From Odobenus rosmarus divergens (lineage: Eukaryota; Chordata; Mammalia; Carnivora; Odobenidae): 64,000 nt of DNA. This document shows, one piece after another, positions 23,881-34,635 of the stretch. The notes under the pieces were generated by a model. It ran no database searches. It saw nothing but the letters and a program-made list of their open reading frames with translations, and was not told where the DNA came from. How positions within the stretch are numbered: position 1 is the first letter of the stretch; every line of letters begins with the position of its first letter. The DNA is taken from assembly GCF_000321225.1 (NCBI RefSeq), contig NW_004451011.1, positions 361,174-425,173 of the forward strand, read 5' to 3'. Made by a program: the position numbers and the translations under genes.

Positions 23881-24095
23881 AAGAACAGGGGCTTCTGAAA
23901 TCATGTAGCCTGAGTTCAGACCCCATATCTGCCATTTCCCAGCTGTGTCCCCTTAGGCAAGGTACTAACCCACTCTGTGCCTCAGTTGCCCTACTTAGAA
24001 AAGGGGGTAATAAGAATGTCTATCTCAAAGGTTAAAGAAGATGATCTACATCCAGCACTTTAGCACATAGGAAGTGCTCAGGAATCAGTTATGAA
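23881..24095 (+). mobile_element. MIR SINE relic, main part (right of retrocopy)
   Basis: 'gagttcagaccccatatctg', 'cccagctgtgtccccttagg', 'gtgcctcagttgccctactt' and 'acataggaagtgctcagg' follow MIR from its box-B region to its 3' end. It stops about 65 bases before the SH3RF2 exon. Confidence 0.88.
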
Positions 24096-24161
24096 TGTTA
24101 TACCTTCTGTCCCCATAGCCTGTAAACTAAGGACATATTTCATTGGTCTGTGCCACTGCAG

Positions 24162-24431
24162 GTGCCTCGGGCAAAAGCCTTATGCAACTACCGAGGGCAG
24201 AATCCTGGTGACCTGAGGTTTAATAAGGGAGATGTCATCCTTCTCCGGAGACAGCTGGATGAGAACTGGTACCAGGGGGAAATCAATGGAGTCAGTGGGA
24301 TCTTCCCAGCCAGCTCCGTGGAAGTCATCAAGCAGCTGCCCCAGCCACCCCCACTCTGCCGAGCCCTCTACAACTTCGACCTACGACACAAAGACAAGAG
24401 TGAGAACCAGGACTGCCTGACCTTCTTCAAG
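24162..24431 (+). CDS. SH3RF2: SH3RF2 coding exon: SH3 domain 1 and first half of SH3 domain 2
   Basis: A 270-base phase-0 exon (90 codons) bounded by an acceptor 'gtgccactgcag' and a donor GTAAGA. Residues 1-9 of the exon open SH3 domain 1 with [22 protein letters not shown] is the n-Src/RT-loop end with its single Trp-Tyr, and [11 protein letters not shown] closes the fold. A proline linker, QLPQPPP, leads to SH3 domain 2, which begins [10 protein letters not shown] and continues to the exon end (CLTFFK). SH3RF2 (POSHER, PPP1R39) is a RING-type E3 ligase that binds protein phosphatase 1, promotes turnover of its paralogue POSH (SH3RF1) and dampens JNK signalling; those roles are known for the family, not read here. 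Domain 1 has Cys where the ALYDY motif usually has its first Tyr, and Ser where the last binding Tyr usually stands, so its ligand groove is non-canonical. The best alternative, SH3RF1, fits the sequence less well. If the intron were retained, the frame would end after 26 more codons. Confidence 0.96.
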
Positions 24432-24689
24432 GTAAGATTTTGGGCAGCCATGGAGGTCACGGGTGACTACATAGAGACTGTGGCAGAACCTGGAGTTGTA
24501 TAATACTTCCTGATTTTAAAAATGTATACATATTTTCACATACATGTTTATATGTATATATGTGTGCACATATATGTAATGTGTGTGTATACAATTCAAA
24601 ACTAAATGAAGTTGCCAGAGAAATCTAATGAGAGTTTGATGGAAATCCTTAAACCTTTCCTGTTGCAATTACAAAAATAAGTATTCACA

Positions 24690-24860
24690 CATTCATTCAT
24701 TCATTCATTCATTCTGTAGTCACTCGTGAGCACCTCTTCTTTGCAGGCACTGGGGATGCAGCATGAACAAATCACAGTCCCTGCCCTCAGGCAGAGTAAT
24801 GGGAGAGAGAGATAAGTGGACAAAAATTTACAAATACATCTTGACAGTGTGCTGGGCAAA
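24690..24860 (-). mobile_element. L2 LINE 3' relic with (ATTC)n
   Basis: 'attcattcattcattcattc', 'tgcaggcactggggatgcag' and 'ccctgccctcaggcagagta' are the reverse L2 end. Confidence 0.75.
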
Positions 24861-25504
24861 ATACAGCTCTTACCTCTGTATGTATCTGTAAAGGCATTCT
24901 TGCCGACCAAGTTCTGAGCCCCTAATTCTATTCTTTACAACATTCTATTGTATTATAAACATTGTATTCAAAGCCCTCCAAACACACAATAAGATAATTA
25001 TAACTTTATATATAAATAACCTCTTACAAGACATATTTTCCAAGCACATTAATTATCCTAAGATTTTTTTGCCTCTTTTTTTTTATCAGATAATTCCCGA
25101 CCATGTGCAAGTAACAACACTTTTACTAAAGTCTAGACTACTTTAATTCTCTGTATTCAGTATTTATTATTCCTTAAACATTCAAATTCTCTCACAGAGG
25201 CCAAAGTTGGGGTGATTTTCACTCTTTGCTACTTATGGTAAGTACATCAAATACTAGAAGTGGCTCTGGTACAGTAGCTCAGGAAAGGTCTTTTATTTTG
25301 TAAAACATTTTTATTCCACCACTACCAGAAATGAGATTTATTTCAGATTGCCTCAAACTAGATAACATCACTGTCCTCCATATTTTGAAATATTGATCAT
25401 CATTGTCTTGGCACCTCAGAGTGAGTCCCTTGAGGAAGGTCATTCTGTGTCCCAAACTGCAAAGCCTGTGCTTCAGTGACACTTAGAGGAAGGGCAGTTT
25501 AATC

Positions 25505-25785
25505 CCACAGATATTTATTGAGTATTTACTTTGTGCCAGGCATTAAACGCTGAGCTCAGAGGACACCACTGGAGGAAGGCAGAGGTAGGAAGCATTATCT
25601 GCATTTTTGCCCCTCTTGGGAAATTTGCAAAATTCGCAAAAACTCACTCCACCTGCTCGTTCATTCAATGAGCCCATCCATGTGCCAAGCTGCCCACTGG
25701 GGATAAAATGATGAATCATTGTCCCTACCTTCACAGAGCTGGCAGACTAGTGGAAGGAACAGACACATATGAATGGGAAATTATG
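25505..25785 (-). mobile_element. L2 LINE relics
   Basis: Two partial reverse L2 ends: 'atttattgagtatttacttt' with 'gtgccaggcattaaacgct', then 'attcaatgagcccatccatg', 'ggggataaaatgatgaatca' and 'tcacagagctggcagactag'. A GA-rich unrecognised stretch lies between them. Confidence 0.65.
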
Positions 25786-25954
25786 ACAAAGGAACCAGAA
25801 GAGAGGATTTGCTCCATTTTGGAAGCTATGGAAGGCTGCGACTACACTAGGAAATTTCACGGTCTTTCTAAACTCAGCATGTCCAAATTAAACCCAAGAT
25901 CTTCCCTCCCAAAAGCTGCTCTTGTCCTGGTGCTTTCCATCTCAGTAGATTGTA

Positions 25955-26220
25955 CAGTTTATTCACACGTTCACTTATTCATGCATACAGACAGTCATTG
26001 AGAAATATTTACTGAATGACTACTAAATGGGAACCACTGTATTGGCTGCTGGGGACACAGAAATGAACAGAGCAGAAAGAGGCCCTGAACACATGGAGTT
26101 TATAGTCTGATAGGGTGGACAGGCATTAAAGGCATTAAACAAATCATAACCTACAAATGTGTCATTGTAAATTGCGATGGGGTAGAGAAAGCTAAGAAAA
26201 GGTATAATGCAATAATGAAC
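25955..26220 (-). mobile_element. L2 LINE relic
   Basis: 'gaaatatttactgaatgact', 'ctgctggggacacagaaatg' and 'catggagtttatagtctgat' follow the reverse L2 end. Confidence 0.75.
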
Positions 26221-26329
26221 TTAGATTTGGATTCATCTAAATTCCTGAGAGGCATGGATCAGAAGGTCAGAGCAATCAGTGGATGGATATTCAGATTTGG
26301 ACTGATGAACAGGTATGGACGTGGAAAGG

Positions 26330-26630
26330 CATTCCTGATACGGTGAAAAAATCAGTGTGTCCTTTATGACTTCTTTTGTATGAAATATAAGGATGGGCAG
26401 AATGAATGTATACATATACATATGCTAGGAGTCAGAACAGTGGTTACTTCTTGCTAGATGATGGGAAAGGGCACAAAGGAGCCTTGTGGGTGCTGAAAAT
26501 GTTCTCTATCTCTTCATCTGGATGGGGGTTTCATAGAAATAGTTAGTGTTAACATTCGTCAAGCTTTACATCCAAACTTTATGAACTTCATTGTATGTGT
26601 GTTTGTTTTCAGCAAGTTTTTAAGAATCAT

Positions 26631-26661
<31 letters not shown>

Positions 26662-26840
26662 TTTATCTTCATAGAGAAGAATCTGGGGGAAAATGTGCTA
26701 ACAGGGATGTTAACAATGGTTATATCTATATTGTGGTAGAGTTAGTTGTTTTTTTTTTTTACTGTATTTCCTAATGTTTCTACGAATCTACATATAACCT
26801 TTTATAATAAGAAAATTTTGAATAAAAAGCCACCTTATAT
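26330..26840 (+). mobile_element. Old LINE-1 3'-UTR relic
   Basis: 'acagtggttacttcttgct', 'aaatgttctctatctcttca' and 'aacttcattgtatgtgtg' match the 3' UTR of old L1 elements, ending with an AATAAA-like A-rich tail. A (TG)n tract is embedded at 26630-26660. Confidence 0.65.
26630..26660. repeat. (TG)n microsatellite
   Basis: About 13 TG units, ending in tgtatg. Confidence 0.95.
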
Positions 26841-26862
26841 TTGATCCATTAAAAATTGAATA

Positions 26863-26970
26863 GGGGTGCCTGGCTGGCTCAGTCGGTGGAGCATGCAACT
26901 CTTGATCTCGGGGTTGTGAGCCCAAGCCCCAAATGGATATAGAGATTACTTAAAAATAAAAAAAAATTTT
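26863..26970 (+). mobile_element. CAN SINE, short form
   Basis: Head 'ggggtgcctggctggctcag', then 'ttgatctcggggttgtgagc', ending 'gagattacttaaaaataaa'. It lacks the CT-rich body of the long form. Flanks are weakly similar. Confidence 0.9.
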
Positions 26971-27354
26971 AAAGTTGAGTAAGTTCTGAAAAATCTTCAA
27001 AATTAGAATGAAATTTATTCTTCCTTCTGCTAAGCTAGAAATCTCTCTCCCTATGGCTCCCATATTGATTTCTCTATCAGATTAATATAAACTAAGGCCC
27101 AGATTCTGCTGCTGATTGAAAATTTGGAATTTTCAATTGGATTCCACTGGTCCCTCCAAATTATTTCTACTCCTCTTGCCATCTCGGTGACCCAAATGCT
27201 GCCCTTTATAGAGGAAGATTTTGTAACTAAATTATGAAAGAGTTACATTTCTTGCACCTTACACCATCTGGGATTCCACACTGATCTCCACTGAAAGCTT
27301 TCACCACCTGAAAACCAAGAGCAAATGATGACCTTGAGACTTTGTCTCTTTCAG

Positions 27355-27450
27355 GACGATATCATCACGGTGATCAGCCGAGTGGATGAGAACTGGGCAG
27401 AAGGCAAGTTAGGGGATCAAGTAGGCATCTTTCCGATCTTGTTTGTAGAG
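27355..27450 (+). CDS. SH3RF2: SH3RF2 coding exon: second half of SH3 domain 2
   Basis: A 96-base phase-0 exon (32 codons) with acceptor 'tgtctctttcag' and donor GTACGT. It encodes [17 protein letters not shown], then a loop KLGDQV, then GIFPILFVE. This supplies the DENW strand with the binding-groove Trp and the closing G-I-F-P strand of SH3 domain 2, so it joins directly to the CLTFFK end of the previous exon without breaking the frame. The last groove residue is Phe (ILFVE) where many SH3 domains have Tyr. Skipping this exon would keep the frame but remove half of the domain. Without splicing, the frame runs on for 54 codons through intron and LINE-1 sequence to a stop near 27612, which is not expected to be functional. 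Confidence 0.96.
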
Positions 27451-27609
27451 GTACGTGAGTATCAAGTCTACATCAAATGCATGTTCACTCCAAAATACAC
27501 ACGTGCCACAGGGATGCCTAAGAAAAATACCTTTTTGATAAGAGGCTTATTTCAAAACTTAACTAAGGTCTCCAAAGAAAAGATGCCAGAAGATAACACC
27601 CAGTTCTGG

Positions 27610-28345
27610 TAAGAGTGTGGGGAAATGGGCCTTTTTTTCTGCTGATGAGAGTGTAAATTTTGCAATTTCTCCTGCCCAAATTCAGATAAACCCGTATCGA
27701 TAACATTAAAAACCTCCATCTCCTTTGATTCAGCAATTCCACATCTGAGAGTTTATTGTAGAGAAAAATTCAAACAAGTATGCAAAGACATATGTACAGA
27801 GTGTTCACCAAAGCCTTGTGTGTAACGGTGAAAAACCAGAAATAATCTAAATATCCGACAATAAGAATTTCATTTTTAAAAATTAGGGTGATGAAAAAAT
27901 ATATACCCATTAAAAATTATGTTAAAGAAAAGTAGTCAGTATCATTGAGTATTTGGTGTTATGGAAAAAGGTTTATGATTTCTTGGTAAATAAAATAAAG
28001 TTTAATGGGTATAGAGTATTGGATTAGGAGGTCAGAAAGTCCTGAAGATTTGTTTCACAACAATATGAATATACTCAACACTACTGAATCATATACTTTA
28101 AAATGGTTACTGGGGTAAATTTATATCATGTGGTTTTTACCACAATAAATAAATGGAACTGTACGAAACTAGGCTTATAAATACGTGTGTGTGTATATAA
28201 ATGGATAGAGGACTGGAAGGATTTGTACAAAAATATTAACAGTGGTGATCACCAGATAGTGAAATTCTAGATAATTTTCATTTTCTTCTGCAATTTGTAT
28301 TTTATAAATCTTCTGAAATGAGCATATTGATATATTCCTTCTTGG
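27610..28345 (+). mobile_element. Old LINE-1 relic, ORF2 end and 3' UTR
   Basis: 'gtgtggggaaatgggcctt', 'attcagcaattccacatctg', 'catatgtacagagtgttcac' and 'tatatcatgtggtttttacc' give the forward L1 ORF2 end and UTR. It is full of substitutions and gaps and has no usable reading frame. Confidence 0.75.
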
Positions 28346-29159
28346 TTTTTTTAAGCTACTTTAAAAAGAAAACAAAGGATGACCACATGCTAGACTATGT
28401 CTACCTGCTTCTCAAATGTAATACTATAACCTGGAGTTCCTAACCTCTTTATCCTCGAGCCTCACCCTAGCTTGAGGCAGGTCATTACAAATTTAAAAGA
28501 GAGGTTCCATTGTTTAACTGCATTAATTGGATGCTTACCAGGCATAAAGCATTAAAAGTGAGCAGTGGGGAGCTACGAATGCGGTAAAAGGCACGCTTTC
28601 CACGCTCTAGGAAGGTAGGGTGAAAACAGACAGAGGCATAGCTGGAGATATGGGGACCAAGTCTTTCATTCTTAGGAGCCAAAACAGGTTCTGAAGCAAA
28701 TGGTGTGCCCAGAACACTCTTCCAGCTTGCAAGGTTCTCCGTAGCTCTTCCAACTCCGTCAATGTTGAAGGGGTGAAAAATGGAAGGGAAGGAAAGAGGG
28801 TGAGTCCCGAGAGGCTGGTGTCCTTACCATCACTAGTAAACAGTACTCTAATTATCAGCGCTTTTTCTCTTGCTGAGACCCCTTTGAGGCACACATACCC
28901 AGTTCTCTCTACCTGTTCAAATCTCACTCAGGTTACAAGGCTCAACTAGAAACCTGCTTCTTCCGTAAAATTTCACCACTAGTGGACCACTCAGTTATCT
29001 CTGTCTTCTGTAAACACCTGATGGCTGTGTTGCTTATACTGCACAGACTAGACTAACACAGAACAGGTACTCTGTAAAAAAAAAAAATGAGCTTAGCAAG
29101 TGAATGAAGAGACAAAATTTAGAAAACAAACCATTCAGTGTGACCCTGTCCTATATATG

Positions 29160-29501
29160 TATATTCAGTCATTCAACTAATTCAACTGCATACCTGCTAA
29201 GTCGGGTCCTAGGCTAAGGTCTAAAGATACAGAGAGATGTGGGTCCCTACTTTCAGGGATTGTAAAGTCAGACATTAATCAAGTAATTCTAAGTGTAATG
29301 AATGATGCAAAGAGTGAAGGAGAGGGAACTAAATGGGGGAGGGAGGGAATGATGTGCAAAAGTCCTGAGGGATGAGGAAGTGTAGGGAGCCCAAAGGTCC
29401 AAAAGAATCCTAGAGGTGGAGCTTAGAGAGTAAGAGAATGACACGAGGCAGCCAGGGAAGTAAGTGGGAGAGGGATCACAGAGGGCTTTATAAATCATCC
29501 T
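29160..29501 (-). mobile_element. L2 LINE relic, left part
   Basis: 'attcaactgcatacctgcta', 'gtccctactttcagggattg', 'aagtcctgagggatgagga' and 'gatcacagagggctttataa' follow the reverse L2 order. It resumes after an inserted element at about 29900. Confidence 0.7.
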
Positions 29502-29898
29502 GTATGAGTCAGGATGAGCTAGGTTATGCTATGGTAATAAACAGCCCCAAACTGTCAATGGCTCAACAAAGATAAACTTACTTCTCACCCACATTACATG
29601 TTCGGCACAGGACCATGAGAGGCTCTACTCACAGAGTCACTCCAGAACCCACACTGAGGTTGAGCCATCTTGTAGTTGCCATCCGGAACACACGGACTTC
29701 CCCAGTTTTCACGGCAAGGGAGGAGTAAGGAAGAGTGAGTTGTACATCAGTAAATGCCTCAGCTCAGAAGTTACACTTGTTACTCCACCCATCGCCCACT
29801 GGCCTGAACCAGTCCCCTAGCTTCACCTGTCTTCAAGGCAGCTGAGAAGTACAGGGGAGTACAGGACTGTCTGGTAAATATTGTGGTCTCTGCCGTAT
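29502..29898. mobile_element. LTR-like element inserted in L2, unclassified
   Basis: It begins 'tgtatgagtcaggatgagct' and ends near 'ttgtggtctctgccg'. It interrupts an L2 relic that continues on both sides. The wording matches a common mammalian LTR-like relic, but I cannot name it. Confidence 0.45.
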
Positions 29899-30200
29899 CA
29901 TAAAAAGTTTGGACTTGATCCAGAAGTCAGTAGACACCATCGAAATGTTTTAAGAGACTCAGTAACTCCATCAGACCTGGGTTTATTAAAGACTGCTCTT
30001 CTGGCTACAATGGGAAGAATAATTTGAAGAGGAAAAAGCAGAAATACCAGTTAGGATGGCAGTGCACCCATGGCTCAGTTACAAGATGACAGTGGGTTGG
30101 AAACAAGTGGACGGATTCAAACACCATTTAGGAGGTAGATCCACAGGACTTGGAGGTTGATGGAAGTGAGGAACAGGGCAGAAGAATTGGTCAAGAATGC
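29899..30200 (-). mobile_element. L2 LINE relic, right part
   Basis: 'agtttggacttgatccagaa', 'gttttaagagactcagtaac' and 'gaagaataatttgaagagg' continue the reverse L2 of 29160-29501. Confidence 0.6.
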
Positions 30201-31208
30201 ATGCCTCACTTTCTGCTCTATGTGCCTAGGTTAGTGGTGGAGGCGTTTGCTGGGTCAAGCAACATCTGCTAAGGAGGAATAGTCAATAGTGATGGGGAGA
30301 CAGTGGTTAATTCTCCAAGGACAGAAATCAGCTACAGTTAATACCTAGCTGAATACATAGGAGGTGGTTCAATTTTTGCATTTTAGAGTTTGCATGGTCA
30401 CCTGCGTTATTTCAAGAAGCTTCTCCATAGCCCTGAGGGGGAAAGGACCATTGATTTTATTACCCATCTCTGATACCCTTTTTTCTAAAACTTCTGCATT
30501 TAATGATTATTCATTTGGACACTCTCCCCACCATTTCACCTCTAAAATTAGTGATTACAAGAACCCTCAAGATTATCATCAAACTAGCCATTGCTTCATT
30601 TGTTCTCCTAATTGCTAGGAGGGGAAAAAGATAATCAAGTGGTTGCTCTAATCTGGGAACCCGATTCTCAAAAATTACTTGAAATCTAAATTGAGCTTTT
30701 TAAAGCAGTACTTAAATTTTGACTCCAGTCATTTCATTAAGATTAGCACTTGCTGAGAACTCTTTAAATAAGTTTTGAATTACCAGTGCCATGCAAAGCA
30801 ATTGGAAAGAAGGAAAGCTTTCTTGTAAGAGTGACGTGGTTTTTGTTGTGGTTTTTTTTTCTGCATAAACAGGATTTTTCTTGTTCATGTATCATTTGAT
30901 TTATTGAATAGCACCTGGATAAAAAGGTGGTAAAACAAATGCTGAGCTTACACCCATTCCTGTCAGGACTTCTCCAATGAGGCCTGCCTGGGTTATGTGA
31001 ACCTTGCTCAGCCCAATGAACCTCAAGGATATTGTTTCAAATGAGTGGGTATAAATTTAAGAGCTGTGTAATCCTTCCCCAACTGAGCTATTAATCATGT
31101 TGGCAGAGCACAGGGCAGACCAAGAGTCATACAGAGCCCTTTGTCAATGTTGCTGATGAAAACACTGGTGTTGCTGCTCACCTGGGGACAGAACAATTAG
31201 GTAGAGGC

Positions 31209-31227
31209 AAAAAAAAAAAAAAAAAAA
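31209..31227 (+). repeat. Isolated poly(A) run
   Basis: A run of 18-19 A with no recognisable SINE, LINE or retrocopy body upstream. It could be the tail of a decayed retroelement or a simple slippage tract. Confidence 0.9.
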
Positions 31228-31439
31228 TCAACCTATTTTGTTGTAGCTGTGAATGACCGTAAAGAACTCTACTCATTCAACTCAAAGAATATATATTGTC
31301 CTCTTACTGGGTGAACAATGGAGGGATCGGTGCGCTGGGGAATGTAAGACATTGTCCCTTGTCCAGACTGCCATCAGGGTTTGCCTAGACAATTTCCGGA
31401 ACTGCCTAGCTGGTCTCCCTACTTCTGGGCTGGCACTTC

Positions 31440-32045
31440 TGAATAACAGCCAGAGTGAGCTTTTATGTGTTTCTTTTTATTTGCATACGGTAAAATTTAC
31501 TCTTTTTGGTGTCCACTTCTATACATTTTGGTAAATGCATCCACTCCCATCAAGAGGGAATAGTTCCAACACGCCCCCCCAAAATACAACAGCAGGCTGA
31601 CTCTGTTGTCAGCCCCTTCCCTGATTCCCAACTGTTGGCAACCGCTGATCCGGTTTCTGCTCCTATAATTTTCCTTCTCCAGAATGTCCTATCAATGGAA
31701 TCATACAGAATGTAGCCTTTGAGTCTGACTTCTTTCACTTAGCACAAAGCATTTTGGACTCATCCATGTTGTTAGGTGGATCTGCAGCTTGTCCCCTTAT
31801 ATTGATGAGCTGTATTCCACTGTATGGATGTGCCAGAGTTTGTCCATGCACCAGTTGAAAGACAATGCAGTCATTTCCAGTTGTTAGCAACTACGAGTAA
31901 AGTACTATAAACATTTGCATACCGATTTTTGAGTGGGCATAAGTTTTCCTGTCTCTTCAGTAATTACGTAGGAGTGGGATGGCTGGGTCAGATGCTAAGT
32001 ATGGGTTTAACTTGGTAGGAAACTGCCAAACCATAGCATGAGCTT
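31440..32045 (-). mobile_element. Old LINE-1 (L1M) relic, ORF2 end and 3' UTR
   Basis: Reverse L1 text: 'ggtaaaatttactcttttt', 'tcctatcaatggaatcatac', 'cattttggactcatccatgt', 'gaaagacaatgcagtcattt' and 'gtaggagtgggatggctggg'. It is antisense to SH3RF2. Confidence 0.85.
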
Positions 32046-32610
32046 TTAAAAACATAAATCAGATCGTGTCACTCCTCAACCTAATGCTGCCAGAGGCTTC
32101 CTATTACACTTTGAATAAACTTGAGCCTCCCAGGACTTTTGGGACCCAGCCCCTGCCTGTCTCTGTGGTCTCTTTACTACCTGCTCCTCACTCTCTCTGG
32201 TCCAGCTTCTGTTTCTTTCTTGACTTTTTCTCAGACTGTTTTTCCCTCTTTAGGATCTTCCCACTAGGTTATGATCCCTCTGTCTGGAATATTCTTACCC
32301 CCATCTTCACATGGCTGGCTCCTTCTTGTCATGTGTGTCTTGGTTAAATGTCACCTTCTCCGTGGGATTTCTTTGAACCCCCCCCCCAAAGTAGGCATCT
32401 CCCCCTGCCACTCTCTATCATGTCAAAGAACTTAGTTCTATCTGATATTTTCTTGTTCGGTTGTCTGTTTACTGGCTGTGCCATTTGTAAATCACCCCTT
32501 CTGGGCCATAGCTCTCTCATCTTTAAAGTAGACATAATAATGCCACTTCCCCTACCTGATGATTTTCTTTTTCACAGTATTATAAGCTTCTTGGGGTAGG
32601 CACTACCTCC
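32046..32610 (+). mobile_element. L2 LINE relic
   Basis: 'cataaatcagatcgtgtcac', 'aggcttcctattacactttg', 'ggaatattcttacccccatc' and 'cacatggctggctccttctt' are the forward L2 3' region. Confidence 0.8.
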
Positions 32611-32928
32611 TCTTTAAAATTTTCTATATTGGCTATTTTAATCATTTGCACATTGTCATAAGAAGTTAAATGGGTAAACTCCCTTTTACCTTTATAGTTG
32701 AATCTCTACATTAGAATAAGATGTGGCTTGGGAGGGCAACTTTGCAGGGTATTTCAGCCTTCCGAAGGAACTGAACTCAAAATATAGCACAGTCAGTGTT
32801 TGTGCTAGAGCTAGAACTAGATTGCAAGAGCTGGCTTTTACATTTTCAGGAATTTTGCGAGCTAGTTGTAAACCATTGGTATATATTTATATCATTGAAA
32901 TGAGTAAACTCTACAAAACAGGACATGC

Positions 32929-33034
32929 TCTTTTTTTTCTCTTCTCTTCTCTTCCTCTCCTCTCTTGTCCTCTCCCCTCCCCTCCCCTCCCCTCCCCTCC
33001 TCTCCTCTCCTCTTCCCCTCTCTTCTCTCCTCCT
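32929..33034 (+). repeat. Polypyrimidine tract with (TCCCC)n core
   Basis: About 105 bases are C or T with a single G (32967). The core at 32972-33000 repeats CCCCT. Mirror-symmetric pyrimidine tracts of this kind can form intramolecular triplex DNA. It lies about 690 bases before the next SH3RF2 exon, too far to be its splice tract. Confidence 0.95.
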
Positions 33035-33724
33035 GATTTACCAGTATATCACAGGCTAAGAGGTATGGAATAAGAAAGAACGGTGAGGAGATGAAAGTGT
33101 TTAAAGGAAGTAGTAAAAGATGGTCTTAGCATAAAGATTCAAAGTTCTGAACGGATTTACATTCTGGTGCAGATGCTTCTCAAATGTATAAACCTGAGCA
33201 ACTTCAGGCACACATGATTGCCCAGACACTCACTGAGCACCCCCTGTGGGATAGGGCAGAGATGGTTGTGTGTGAGCTCACTGCCCTCAGGTAGCTGCCA
33301 GTCCGGGGGTGGGGCTGGGGGATCAGAAGGGAAATGATTGCAGTGTGGTGTGTAAAGTGCCACAGTGGGAGAGCACGGGGGCTGCAGCCCACCCAGGTGC
33401 ATTCAGGAGTGGCTAAAAGAGGAAAAGGGTAGGGGTGTGCCTGGGAGAAATGGGGGAAGGAAGACTGCTCCCAATTGGGGAAGAGTATCATGGTTTATTT
33501 TTAACCCCTGCGGCCCGCAGTGAAGAATAAGAGCAGTACCTACTTTGCAAGAGAGTTGTCAGAGTGTATTAATAGAGCAAAGTAGCTGGACGTATTGCTT
33601 AAAGGTGGAATTTGACCAAAGATGATGGTAGCATCTGAATTGGTGTCAGACTAACCTGGGCAGGACTTAGCTGCTTACACTAGATCAGGAAGACTAGCTT
33701 CTCATGGACCTTCTGTGTTTTCAG

Positions 33725-34048
33725 CCAAACCTCACTGCAAGACACCTTCTAGAGAAGAACAAAGGCCGGCAGTCAGTCCGCACGAAGAGCCTGTCACTGG
33801 TGCCCTCATCCGCCCAAGGCAAAGCAACCAACACGCCCACCCTGCGAAGGGGCCCTGGGCCCAGGAGGAAGGGGCCTGGCCAGTTCTCCATCACAACAGC
33901 CTTGAACACTCTCAACAGGATGGTCCACTCTCCCTCGGGGCGTCATATGGTGGAGATCAGCACCCCAGTGCTCATCAGCTCCAGCAACCCCTCTGTGATC
34001 ACCCAGCATATGGAGAAAGCTGATGTTCCTCCCAGCTCTGTGGGGCAG
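33725..34048 (+). CDS. SH3RF2: SH3RF2 coding exon: linker after SH3 domain 2
   Basis: A 324-base phase-0 exon (108 codons) with acceptor 'ctgtgttttcag' and donor GTAGGA. It begins [16 protein letters not shown] and continues the GIFPILFVE end of SH3 domain 2. Residues 17-55 are basic and Ser/Thr/Pro-rich ([21 protein letters not shown]) and look disordered. Residues 53-92 ([16 protein letters not shown], then [14 protein letters not shown]) are the block shared with POSH, where the corresponding region binds active Rac; Rac binding by SH3RF2 is inference. The exon ends DVPPSSVGQ, just before where the third SH3 domain should begin in the next exon, which lies outside the window. Two overlapping frames here are shadows. 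All three visible exons are multiples of three, so skipping any of them would preserve frame. Confidence 0.96.
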
Positions 34049-34109
34049 GTAGGAAACAGACCGCTGGGATAAGGGCACCTTGGTATTAGGCAGGTCATAC
34101 ACACCATGT

Positions 34110-34330
34110 CACAAGCAATATTGGATATTTAGTACTTGCTGAGCATCCATAATGCATTAATAGTAACTACTGCTGTGTGTATTATGTGTCAGAGCTGTAG
34201 ACACATGATCTCATGTTGTCCTTGAAACAGCCTCTTGAGTTAGGTATTATTACTGTTATCCCCATTTCACAGGTGAGAAAACTGAGGCCCAGAGGAGTTA
34301 AACAAGTTGCCAGAGCCTCACAGATACTTT
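34110..34330 (-). mobile_element. MIR SINE relic
   Basis: 'atctcatgttgtccttgaaa', 'tatccccatttcacaggtga' and 'gaaaactgaggcccagagga' are reverse MIR. A forward MIR end lies at about 34545-34635 ('acaatgcctggcacataact'). Confidence 0.8.
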
Positions 34331-34544
34331 GCTTTCCCATGCCAAAAGCCATGACATGGTTCTTGTCCCTTAAAGAACTTCCCTCCAAATATGGCACCCA
34401 TTTTCCAGAGTGGGTTTTGGCATCACAATTAGAGCTTCACTTTCTTGTCCTGTGGCATCATGTGGCAAGGAAGGAAAAGAGAAAAAGGGAAACTGTGGGT
34501 TACTAGGTGTTTTCAGGACTGGCTCCACAATCTGTAGTGAAGAG

Positions 34545-34635
34545 TGAAATAAGATAATACATGCAAAGTGCTTAGCACAATGCCTGGCACATAACTGAAC
34601 ACCCAATGAGCACTAGCTCTTAATACTATTATTAT
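34545..34635 (+). mobile_element. MIR SINE relic (3' end)
   Basis: 'aataagataatacatgcaaa', 'gtgcttagcacaatgcctgg' and 'aatgagcactagctcttaat' are the MIR terminal part. Confidence 0.8.

Larger units (their letters stand above)
24432..27354 (+). other. SH3RF2: SH3RF2 intron between the SH3-1/2 exon and the SH3-2 exon
   Basis: A 2.9-kb phase-0 intron with GT start and a strong 'ctctttcag' acceptor. It holds L2, L1 and SINE relics listed separately. 24432-24690 (with AT/GT-alternating sequence at about 24520-24595), 24870-25500 and 26975-27354 show no repeat or exon that I can identify. Confidence 0.9.
27451..33724 (+). other. SH3RF2: SH3RF2 intron between the SH3-2 exon and the linker exon
   Basis: A 6.3-kb phase-0 intron with GT start and 'ttctgtgttttcag' acceptor. 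It contains L1 and L2 relics and a pyrimidine tract, listed separately. I see nothing identifiable in 28345-29155, 30210-31430 (except an isolated run of A at 31209-31227), 32610-32925 or 33040-33720. Confidence 0.9.

Noticed and set aside
24520..24595. Alternating purine-pyrimidine tract just after the first exon
   Set aside because: Common intronic low-complexity sequence; too interrupted to claim Z-DNA or a regulatory role.
33715..34102. Additional long frames on both strands over the linker exon
   Set aside because: They are shadows of the real SH3RF2 exon; only the frame starting PNLTARHLL joins SH3 domain 2 in phase.
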